Below, in pieces: positions 8,864-18,993 of a DNA stretch of 64,000 nt. Position numbers and translations under genes: made by a program. This DNA is from Trifolium pratense. Taxonomy: Eukaryota; Streptophyta; Magnoliopsida; Fabales; Fabaceae. The stretch covers positions 37,192,338 through 37,256,337 of the forward strand of contig NC_060059.1 of NCBI RefSeq assembly GCF_020283565.1, written 5' to 3'. The notes below the pieces were generated by a model. The model saw nothing but the letters and a program-made list of their open reading frames with translations, was not told the DNA's origin and searched no databases. The first letter of the stretch is position 1, and every line of letters begins with the position of its first letter.

Positions 8864-10881
8864 TCAATCATCCGGAGTAACAAAGTTTGAACATCCAACA
8901 TTTAGTTGGGAAACCATTTCTGCACAAAGACAAAAAAATGTCAGTACATATCAAAACATAATGTCGAGCTAATAAGTAATAACATATCCAAAGCTAAGCA
9001 TCTCATTATCTTACCTTGCTTAAGCTTCTGCAAATCCTCATTAAAAAGCAACGAGAAGGGTTTCCCGTGTTTCCAATCTTGCGTGCAGACAAGTGCTTGC
9101 ATAAGTTCAAAACTAAGAGAACTACAAAAGGAATCGAGCACCTTGGCATTAGTACCAAATGCACACTCGGAGGTTAAGGTTGAGACGGGCATAGCCAAAA
9201 CCTCTCTAGCAATGTTTGCAAGGACCGGAAATCGACTTGAATTTAGCTTCCACCAATTTAAGACATCCAATTCCACAGAGGTCTCTATATCTTCCTCCAA
9301 ATACTTATTTAACTCAGATTTGAAACTTGATTTATATGATTGCAGAAACTCATTCCAACTATAGGGATCATTTTTACCATCTTCATCTAATTTTGCTTTT
9401 TTTGAATCGTTTTTCAACTCCTCTCCATTATATTCCTCAAAAAGGGACTTCAAACAAGATTCCAACTTCTCTTTCAACTTAGCTGCCGCAACTGAATCAA
9501 AAATCTGATTAATCATCCAATTTATATATCCAACTTTGTACCTAGGATCAAATACAAGAGCAATTAGCAGCAACATGTTCAAAGCATCATGCCTTTCCCA
9601 ATGCCGATCAGAATGCTGATCAAACTGCTCAACAAAGTTTTTCCTTATTTTTGTAGCTATAAGCTGTACACTTAGGTCGTTGGAATGACACAGTTGGCTA
9701 ATCATTTTACCAATTCTAAATACCTCTAACATATATATATTACTAGTAACATTAGAGATATTAGAAATATGCAAAATAGTTTCACGAAAGATCTCCAAAA
9801 TTGGTAAAATCACGCAAGCAAAGTTCCAATCTTCACGTGTAGGAGCACGCTTCCCCTTTCCCTTTTTTAACTGACGAACATACTTTTTGTCTTGTAACTC
9901 AAGTTTCTCAAATGCATATCGATGATATAAAGCAGCCTCCAACATCTCAAATGATATATTCCATTCAGTTTCAACATCCAAGTAAACATATCCTTTACGT
10001 TCAATCTTTTCTTGCTCAGCGCATGCATCAAATGCAGAATATATAGGAGATGATTTTATGTATTGAACTGCATCACTAATTCTCAAAAAAGAATTATCAA
10101 TGTTGTGTAACCCCTCCTTCACAATCATGTTCAAAATATGAGCACAAGAGTGCATATGAATGTAATCTCCTTTCAAAACTAATGCGTTCCGAGACATTAG
10201 CATTTTCTTTAAGCATCGAAACTCAGAATCATATGGAGATACATTATCAACTGTCAGACTAAAAACACTACTCAATCCCCAATCATTCAAGCACCGCTTA
10301 ATAGTAGATACCATATACTCCATTGAACAATCTATGGTTGGCAAAAAGTTTAGAATCTTTTTGTGCAATTTCCAATGATTATCAATAAATTGGGCAGTCA
10401 AACACATATAATTCTGATCTTGACATGAAGTCCATGTGTCAATGCTGAGGCAAACTCTTCCACAATGTTGTGCAAGAAAGCTCTGTAATTTTGTTCTTTC
10501 TGCATCCCATAGAGTCAAAATATAATTTGCCAATGTAGTCTGTAACAGTGAGGAGACACTAAATTTCGGTTGTAAAACCTTTAGAAACTTTTGAAATGCT
10601 TTATTCTCTACGAATGAAATAGGAAGATCAGTGGCTACAAACATCTCAACAAATTCATTTTCGCAAGTCTCTTGGTCAAAGTTGTCATATAAATGCGATG
10701 AACTTATTTTTCGTTCTGCCTTCATTGTTGAGGATGGATCAGATTTCTGTCTTTTGCTTCCGTCATTTGTCTCTTCTGTAAAGTCATCCTCAGCATCTGA
10801 CCGATTTCTACGCCCCAATGGTGGAGTAGAAGTCTGATTCACTGTTGCCTCTGAGGTTTCAAAGTCATCTTGGTCACTCAT
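8864..10881 (-). CDS. hAT-family transposase-derived protein (RICESLEEPER-like, no BED finger)
   Basis: A 640-residue protein related to Ac/hAT transposases. Exons 10881-9015 and 8919-8864 on the minus strand (donor GTAAGA, acceptor TTGTGCAG), adding a 19-residue tail that ends in TGA. The first in-frame ATG is at 10881. Seen in order: a Ser/Asp-rich N-terminus; CLSIDTWTS (first catalytic Asp region); LTVDNVSPYD (second Asp); HSCAHILNMIV, the hAT CxxH/RCxAHxLNL-type block; and, near the C-terminus, DVLNWWKLNSSRFPVLANIA followed by LTSECAFG (hAT dimerisation region with the Glu). The acidic triad therefore seems present. A BED zinc finger is absent. No terminal inverted repeats frame the gene. 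It may be a domesticated SLEEPER-like gene or an immobilised element. Confidence 0.85.
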
Positions 10882-11510
10882 TGGTCTCAAAAGTATTATT
10901 CTTTTATACTACAAATTCGATTAGAAAATAAGTTAGTCTCAATATACTTGGTAGTATGACCCTATCTCATTCAAAAGAAACTATATTTTACTTGGCCAAT
11001 ACTTAATAATCTATAAAATGCATCACAATAGAAGTTTTTTTAGGCCTCTAAACATGTTGGGCCAGCCCTGATTAAACTAATGTTGGTGTTTTCTCCTTCA
11101 CCGGGGATTTAAACTCGGGTCTTTTCTTTAAACCCTCAACTCAAACCGAGAAATATTGAAATTCCAAACATAAAACAGTAGGAAACACAAGTTGAGTATT
11201 GTTTTGCATTTCAACAAACACATTGACTACACAAAATCCACATACATCATTTTAGGATAAAACAAGTGATAATAAACAAACAAAGTTGAGGACAAAAATG
11301 AAGAACAAGAAATGCAAACAATTCTAACCTTTGGGGGTTTTTTGAATCTCCAGAAGATCGAAGAAGTAACCGAAAAATCGCCTAAACCAAAAACAAAGGG
11401 AAATGGAATGAAAATGGAAAATAGTGAACCGAACGATCCCTAATCTTTATATACTCCCTCCCGCCTAAAGTTTTTCTGGCGCTAACATTTCCCGCCTTGA
11501 GGTGTCATCA
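10882..11510 (-). promoter_or_regulatory. Probable 5' UTR, UTR intron and promoter of the hAT-derived gene
   Basis: On the minus strand an acceptor-like TTTGTAG lies at 10912-10918 and a donor-like AAAGGTTAGA near 11324-11333, suggesting a roughly 410-bp UTR intron. A TATATAAAG box sits near 11445-11453. Upstream are E2F-like words, TTTCCCGCC at 11491-11499 and CTGGCGC at 11476-11482. An orphan hAT end (GGGCCAGCCCTG, 11059-11070) lies inside the putative intron. Confidence 0.4.
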
Positions 11511-12894
11511 TTTTTTTAATTTATGAGTGTGTGTCTAAATTTTGTGTTTAAATGTTTCTGGCCAACAAAGTGTTTCTCATACCATCATTTATTTTTTTTA
11601 TTATTAAATGAGTAAATCATGAATCATTATACATTTTCATAAAAATAATTAAATCTTTTTATTTTCTTAACAAATACTCCCTCTAATTTTTAATATAAGA
11701 AAACATTCAATTTTAAATACATTGAAATATTGATGTATCTAGTCTATGATATAGACTAGATATACACTATGGGTTCGTTTAAATTTGACTTATTTTTTTA
11801 GCTTATCAAAATAACTTATACAAATAAATAAATTTTTATATTAATTTAAAAAATTTCAATAATAAAAATTTTTGGCGGGAAATGTTTACGATTTTCTCAA
11901 TAAAAAATTGATCTTGGACATTGTGTATTTGAGATACTTGTAGCGCATCCAAAATTAATGAAAATGTTTATTTTATGGGAAATATTTACTTAGTGACGAC
12001 CACAAATTAGAGGTGTTAGACACACATAAGCAAAAAAATATTAAAGAAAAAATATCAAAATTATATTAATTGATATGACAATTTTATGATTCTTTTAATT
12101 TTTTGTTTGATGTGTGTGTATAAATCTTGTGTCTAAATCTTTGTGTCTAAATAGTGTCTCTAATTTTATTTTCTTTGGTGAGTTATTCTTACATAAGCCA
12201 CAAGCTTAGATTAATTACTTTTAGAGGCACATACATATTTTTAAAAAATTAAAAGAAAAGAATTGATTAATATTAGATAATATGACTAAATTATTTATGT
12301 TTAAATTTTTTTCATTGATGCATGTCTAATATAATTGATTTGGAGTTGTGTCCAAGTTAGCACTTCTCTTCTTTTATTTTCTTTATACTTTCTGGTCGGT
12401 CAAGTAATTGTAACGTTTTAACATTGGTGTTTTTATTGAGATCCAAATCACGGAAGGACTACATATAAGCTCGATTAAGGAGCTCGGGGAAAATACTCAT
12501 AGGTGAGTGAAGATTTCATTGAGACTACTTTCTTAGTCAAGAAAGAAGACCATGTATGACGAAAGAAAAAGACATTACAAAAATTAACTTATCTTTGCAA
12601 AAGAAATGAAATTACACTCCTCTCTATAAGCTCACGTTTCTTTTTATACTAAGTAAAAGGTGAACCGATTTATTCAATTTTCCTATTTTATAAAGTTGTA
12701 AAGTAGCAATTCTCTAAGAAAGCTTCGGTTCACTAACTACAGTCTACATACAAATTTGAGACAAAAGTATAATTACACACAAAAAGGGTACTCAACCAGC
12801 CATATGAGATATTAATTAATGATACACATTCCATATGGTTGATAACTTGATATGCAAGGCTTCTTTTTTTCTTCTTTCTCTAGAGTTGAATATT
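11511..12894. other. Intergenic DNA, MITE fragments
   Basis: A second E2F-like word (GGCGGGAAA) at 11874-11882 lies inverted to the one at 11491. The words GTGTCTAAAT and TTAGACACA recur between 11530 and 12160, as in decayed MITE ends, and CTCCCTCTAATTTTTAATAT at 11687 looks like a Stowaway end. No gene seen. Confidence 0.4.
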
Positions 12895-15066
12895 TTATTC
12901 CAAGACAACCACCTTACTTAGAATCCATAGTACTATAGAGAACTCAAAGGCAAATAGAGTATGAAGCATTCCTCTATCAAGTGCAAAACCATACAATGTT
13001 ATTCCCCCATGGTTATGTTGTAGATATGTCACTGCAAAATTCAAACACAATAATACTTGTCAAATAATAAAAATGCTATATATAAGTTTGGACTTGACTT
13101 CCTTGCGGTCAAATATCTGCACTCACTCATTCAGGACATCAGTAATTGTTCGATCAATATATCTATAAAATACAGATCGAACGACCACTGATGTCTTAAA
13201 TGTGTGAATCTGGAATCTCTGATGAAAAAACTTACCTAAAGATTGTCTAGTATGGAAGGAAGAGAGTCTTTGTGGGATTATTGATATGTGTATATCTGAG
13301 GAATCAGAGTCACTACTATCACTAGCAAGTGCATCAGACATTTGATCTTTGCATTGCTCTGATTCAGCAAAAGCATTAGTCACCAACATGTGCCATCTTG
13401 TTGCAATTGAAACAATTCCTTGAGCTCTATGTGTGATTTTTGCTGCACCTAAGATGCACAAGAAGAAGCCACTCAATTGGACAGCTGAACATATCTGCAT
13501 TAATAATTTACCAATCACAATTAGGACAAAAATTTGTATCAAATCATAGTACTTCATTCAAAACATGAAACTAGTACAAATAATGTAACTTGTTAGTAAA
13601 TTTAATTCGAGAGGATCATATAGAATCATTATAATATACTACGAAGCACGAAAACTTCTCAGATTAGACGTGTCCGGTGTTGGACATGTGTCGGTGCCCG
13701 ACACCAACACTTTGGTTACTCTAAATTATGTCATTTTTTCAAATTATTATTGGTATTAAAGTGTCAGTGTCTGTGTCGTGTCTGGTGTCTGTGGCCGTGC
13801 TTGATAGATAATATATAATACAATATTTACTTACCACAAGATCACCAGAATTGAAGAAACTCTTCTCTGTCTTGGAAGCCAAAACTAGCAATAAAGCACC
13901 CAATTGACTAACACTCATGGTAACCACACAACAAATTATAAAAAACCTATACCTATGACTTATAATCCATAATTGTCTTCTAATTCTCACATGTTCTTTA
14001 AATATAACACCAGCTTCAGATCCAAACCCTTCAAAAAGTTTGTGAACACCTTCAAATCTTAATATTTGAAGTTGACAAGTTAGTCTAAAAATCACACATA
14101 CCAATAAGTACACTCCTGTTCTATACAACCAAGAAACTAAAGTTAACACAAACACAATTGAGTTTAGTGGAAATCCAGCACTAATATGTGGTGCTGAAAT
14201 CTTAACTGCTGAGAAAAATATGATTTTGTGGACAAGTTCTACAAAGAAAGAGGGTAAGATTATGTATGTTAAGAATCTGAATGCTTTCTCTAGCTCGCAC
14301 GCGTAGCCACGACGAACGTATGTAGTGTCATCTTGAAGTGCATCTAAAAATAGAAGTTGTCTTAGGCCGTACCTGCGTCATATAACATATTATATGATTT
14401 AGAGCACGTTTGTTACAGATTATTATTTTATAAGATAAATTAAGTTCTACATCGGATGTGAGATAACTTGAATATATGTTTATAAGTGGGAGTTGGCTTA
14501 ATCAGCCCTACAAAAATGGGTTGTAAGATGAGGATTGTTTCTACTTTATAAACATATATTCAGACCATCTCACATCCGATATTGGACTTCTTAACACGAA
14601 ATTGCTTATTCACTCTACGATGCAGTTAATTTTTATGATACCTTCGGAAGAAACGGGAGAGAGTGAAGAAGGAAATGATGGCAAGTGCAGATTCAGGTAT
14701 TTGAACAAGCTTGTTCAAGGAAATGGGATCATCTTGAGGGGAAGAAGTAGAGACTTGAACAAAAAGGGTTGTGAAAAGAGGGACGATGAAAGTGAGGAAG
14801 ATGAAGGTTACATAAGAAGTGAGTTTTCCAACACACGATGAGTGATCAAGAGCACACCATTTAAGACATATCCGAAAGTGTCTTAGTTCATCAAAGATCA
14901 TGGATTTTGATCTTGCATATGATGGTTGAAGTAACAAAGGAACATTGTGTTGATGTTGATGTTGTTGTTGTTCTCCATTTTGATGATTGTTTTCAGAGAA
15001 AGATACTCTTTTGGAAGATGAATTATGATCAATGTCTATGGTTGTGTCATTTGTTGAAGGTTTCAT
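12895..15066 (-). CDS. DUF3537 multi-pass membrane protein
   Basis: A plant membrane protein of the DUF3537 family, 452 residues, four exons on the minus strand: 15066-14642, 14372-13835, 13494-13236, 13031-12895. All junctions are GT-AG and in phase. The N-terminus is disordered (Asn/Gln/His-rich). Then come FDELRHFRICLKWCALDHSS, typical of the family start, and hydrophobic segments around VTFIFLTFIVPLFTTLFV, ESALAIISFFTL, FRFLTYIILPSFFVELV, NSIVFVLTLVSWLYRTGVYL, YRFFIICCVVTMSVSQLGAL and CSAVQLSGFFLCILGAA. A Ser/Asp-rich loop follows, and the last exon gives TYLQHNHGGITLYGFALDRG and a final helix. From general knowledge, structure-based surveys have placed DUF3537 proteins near insect gustatory/odorant receptors (seven-helix channels); ligand and function in plants are largely unknown. 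Introns 1 and 2 contain mobile-element debris. Confidence 0.88.
13640..13807. mobile_element. Small MITE with TACGAAGCACG ends (DUF3537 intron 2)
   Basis: Starts TACGAAGCACG and ends CGTGCTTGATAG, with GTGTCGG/GACACC words inside. Same family as the longer element at 16960-17480. Confidence 0.5.
14425..14605. repeat. Head-to-head pair of TRIM-LTR-like fragments (DUF3537 intron 1)
   Basis: ACATCGGATGTGAGATAACT and its near reverse complement (ACCATCTCACATCCGAT) face each other about 100 bp apart, each next to AATATATGTTTATAA or its complement. These words match the TRIM LTR at 45842-46149. Confidence 0.6.
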
Positions 15067-15576
15067 AGTTGAGTTTTTTTGTTGTGGAAGATGTTTAATT
15101 TTAGAGATCAAAAATAGTTAATTTTTGTGAGGAAATTATATGATGTTTTGGGTTGATTTTGTTTTTATTATTGTATGTTTTGTTTAGGAAACTTAAACTA
15201 GTGATTGAGAATAGACATAGAAAAGGTTGGAACCTTGCTTTGTCTTGTGAGTGTTCACTTTTTTGCTGTGTTAGATTTTTGAGTTAGAAGCTAAGAATAA
15301 AGGGAACATGACTACATGAGATCATTGTTTATGTTATGGATAGAAAGGGTTAGGTTGTCTTATTCAATTGCAAGTCATTATATTATTGATTTACTCTCCG
15401 ATCACTATTATAAGAAAAAAAAACTAGTACTTTTAAATTCATCTTAAAATTGGTAAGACAATTTATATTATATAATTGATATTTAGTGTTGATTTATACA
15501 TTATTTACACTTGAATCCAATCATATTTCAATAAAATTGATAATTATAAAAAAACTAATACATTAGAGTGACATAA

Positions 15577-15934
15577 GAGCATCATTATTCATTGCATTCA
15601 TATGTGTTCTTTAAGTGGGTTCCATTTAATTTTTTTATATTATTTCACACTTTTCAATTATTTAAACAACTCAACCGCAATTTTTAAATATTCATACAAC
15701 TCACTAAAAATTCTCAAATGTGTCTCATTGGACCCACACGCTTTTCCACGTGTTTGAAGGAAGAAAAAAAAAATTATATGCTCACTTTATTGGTAAGTAT
15801 CGTTCGGAAATAGAGAAGCGACATTTAGTGTAACAACACTCGCTCACCATGGATTAATTATCCATCTCATCTGACAAAGGATGCTATTTTGCGGTTCAGG
15901 AACGGTGCTACAGGATCCACCGATAATCATGCTC
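15577..15934. mobile_element. Tourist/PIF-type MITE with TAA target duplication
   Basis: GAGCATCATTATTC at the left and GATAATCATGCTC at the right are inverted. Both ends are flanked by TAA (15574-15576, 15935-15937), the usual PIF/Harbinger target. Length 358 bp. Confidence 0.65.
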
Positions 15935-15937
15935 TAA

Positions 15938-16959
15938 AATATTATTAAATAAATGAAAAAAATAAAATGAAATTGGCCGGGCTAACACAATAACCCACAT
16001 GGCCCATACGGGTCGGACCGATCTTTTAATACATAGCCCAATAATATTAAGACCAAGTCGGGTCATCCCATTTCACACAGCTCTAACCACATGTGACACT
16101 TTATCATCCTAACGATTGACTTTAATTTATTGGTTTTGTTTGTGTTATGTTTGAAATTGAATAATAAAATAAGAAATGTAGCACCCGTGTAACATAACAT
16201 ACTAGTGTACTTTGTACTAATTACATGTGTGACAGTAGTTGGTCGATTGAATATACAGAGCAGAGAAAGGGGAAGGGTACTTTGGCTCTATCTGTCTATC
16301 ACGAGGTTGTGGTAGTAGAAAGAAAGTGAGCACAACAGTTGCCCTTTCACACATGGGTGATGGGTCTGTAGCTGCCACTATATAATTCACCTTTCTAATT
16401 ATTGTCACGTTTTTGGGTTGCTTTTCTTTAATTAAATTATAATACCAAAAAAAACAAAAATAATAAATACTATATGGTTTTAACTTCACAAAATTTACAC
16501 GTGTCACTATGATTTAGTTGAATTAACATTGTGTATGACGATATATTATGGTTTAATCTTTGGAGATCTTTGCTGGGGTAAGTGTGGGGTTAACTCCTAC
16601 ATTATTCAGGAAAGTGGATATTAAACACTTTATAAATGAGAGGACTCATAAATTTAGTAAAGTATAGTGTTTAACTCACTTGTATAGTTGTTCTGAGCTT
16701 AATGTGGATGATCCTCCGAATGTCCCCTTGTGAAATGAAACAATTTCTAGTTTTAACTTGAACAGTTGAATATCGTATTATCCTTAAATATCACCTCATG
16801 ATTAATTCCTTTATTTTCTATTGACAAGGTTTGTCATATTTATCGTAAGGCGTGTCTGAATAACTTTAGGGAGCGTGCAACACATTGTAGAGAGCTTTTA
16901 CAATTCAAATTAAGGTATGACTTTATTTAAGATGTCTTTTTTATATTTTTAAACAATTT
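15938..16959. other. Intergenic DNA, no gene recognised
   Basis: GC-richer words such as GGCCCATACGGGTCGG around 16000 and a decayed TRIM-like piece near 16590-16660 (ATAAATGAGAGGACTCATAAA). The 97-codon minus-strand frame at 16217-16507 has no protein-like features. Confidence 0.4.
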
Positions 16960-17480
16960 TATGAAACACGGATTCCGACACGGACACCGTGACACGACAC
17001 GGACACCGCTAATGTAAAAAATATAGGATACCAACACCGTTAGATATTTATAAAACATATTAATTGATATTCAAAATATATACATGTAAATCTAATTTAA
17101 GTAAGTTAAAAGTTGTAAAATAAGATATGATAGTATTTTACCTTTATTTATTCATCTACGATCGAAAAAACTAAAAATATTATAATCAAAATGTAATGTC
17201 TTCAATCCCTCATTGATCAATATTGTTGTTTCGACACATATTTAACTCTTGTAGATATGTCTGATATGTGTCTAAGGAGAGTATAAGCAAAGAAAAAATA
17301 ATTATTTTTGGGACATTTATCCGACACGTGTCATACGAGTGTCTTACAGGTGTCGGACACCGATCAAATGAGTGTCAAAGCGAAGGAAAAAAATTAATTT
17401 TTTCGAACACCGATATGAGCTATCCGACATGTGTCGGACACCGCGACACGCCTAATCATAGAGGTGTCGGTGCTTCATAA
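16960..17480. mobile_element. MITE with (T)ATGAAGCACGGACAC-type ends
   Basis: Begins ATGAAACACGG..CCGACAC and ends GTGTCGGTGCTTCATA, imperfect inverted termini. Inside, GACACGG and GTGTCGGACACCG words repeat many times in both orientations near the ends. About 520 bp; the target duplication is not clear. Related short pieces occur at 13640 and at 33685-33800. Confidence 0.6.
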
Positions 17481-18239
17481 TGTTTGTGAAAAAAATGTGG
17501 CCGTAAACTTTTTGACCTACCCACATAGGGGAAGATCTACTCCCAAAAAAATCATCACGCCCTTCATTGTCTTCACCAACAAACCTAGGGGAAAAAAAAA
17601 ACAATAATTCAATTTAGACTTCGATGTTTAATTTTCCTCCAAATTGAAAACCCTAACCCAAAATTCAAGATGAAATTCATGTGGGTTGTATTTGTTTGCA
17701 GGATTGCAATGGTTAGTGGTGAACGGATCAATAACAAAGAAATGGATTTGAGATAGTTAAGTAAAGTAGTGCTTACTACGATATCTAGCTTCACATTGGA
17801 TTCACTCATTTCTCTCCAAAATATTTTAAGGGTTTAGCCAATTTAGCCAAAAATTTAGTAGTTAAGGGACAAAAATCCAATTTAGCCAAAATATTAGTAT
17901 ATAATGAAAAGTAGTCTATATCTATACATAATATAAAGAGGATACATTGTTTTTGGTGTGAATTTTTCATAATACCAACAATATCCTTGATTTTTTTAGT
18001 AGCAACAAAAAATATTTCTTAACTAATTACTCACCAAAACATAAGATATATCTTTTTTTTTTATAAGCAAGTAAAAATCTTTTATTAACAAACTCATGAT
18101 AACATAAGACTTTTTTTTTTACATAAGTTAGACACAGGCAGGCGCGGAACGAGAATGTCTGGCCTGTTAGTAATAAATAAATCTCTAGGCCTCCCATGTA
18201 TCTTTTATACCCCAAATATTCCAATTTTGTCTTTGCTAT

Positions 18240-18351
18240 AAAAACTTCGGTTCGCAGAAACCGAAATTTTTTCTAGGAAAAATTCGTTTAACAGAAACCG
18301 AATTTTTTTTTCAAGGAAAAAAAATTCGGTTCGTAGCAACCGAAGTTTTTA
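18240..18351. repeat. Palindrome cluster, three TTCGG-N10-CCGAA-type modules
   Basis: TTCGGTTCGCAGAAACCGAA at 18246, a one-mismatch form near 18283 (TTCGTTTAACAGAAACCGAA) and TTCGGTTCGTAGCAACCGAA at 18325. The outer two are also inverted to one another, so the 110 bp can fold as one hairpin. Same module as in the 53385-54932 element. The rest of 17481-18993 is AT-rich with no gene seen. Confidence 0.75.
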
Positions 18352-18993
18352 TTAAAGGGCAAAAGAGTAAATTAAGAGGCGAAAGAACCATGGGGACCTA
18401 AAGAGAAAACATCATATAAAAATTATCAAACCGCATAGTTTTTTTCGCACAGGAATGCCAAATGCTGGCATATACTTGTTGGTATGTTCTTCATGTTGGC
18501 AATATCTTAATTCTCATCAATAATATTAATATTGTTTTCAATGAAACCAAATATGATCCTAAAAAACAAAACATTGGCACAAGCAAATTACAAGCATAGT
18601 AAACTTTAGAACATCACAAACACACCATACAACTAAAAGTTACATAAAATTGTGTCAAAAAATTAAGTGACGGTCAATGCAATATAACACATCATATCCT
18701 CTTCAATAACAAGAAAAAAAAACAGCTTTCAAAGCATATAAAAAATATAATATATTGTATTAAACAAGTGTCGAAAAAAATATATATTGTATTAAACAAA
18801 AGTATACCATAAAAAAAATGTTCCAAATAAATTGGCCGGCCTATAACCCTTAACCAGCTCATTATTTGCAAGTAGAACTTTGTCGTTGTCACCCTTTAAA
18901 ATTTAAACCATTGAAGTTTAATTTCAAATGCACACTCTATTTTATCTTTTAAGACTCCTCTTCTAATTTTCTTAGAAAGAACATTTTTGGTTT

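Noticed and set aside
8906..9364. 152-codon + ORF
   Set aside because: Antisense to the hAT-derived coding region and its last intron.
16217..16507. 97-codon minus-strand ORF
   Set aside because: Composition is like the surrounding AT-rich DNA; no domain, promoter or splice evidence.
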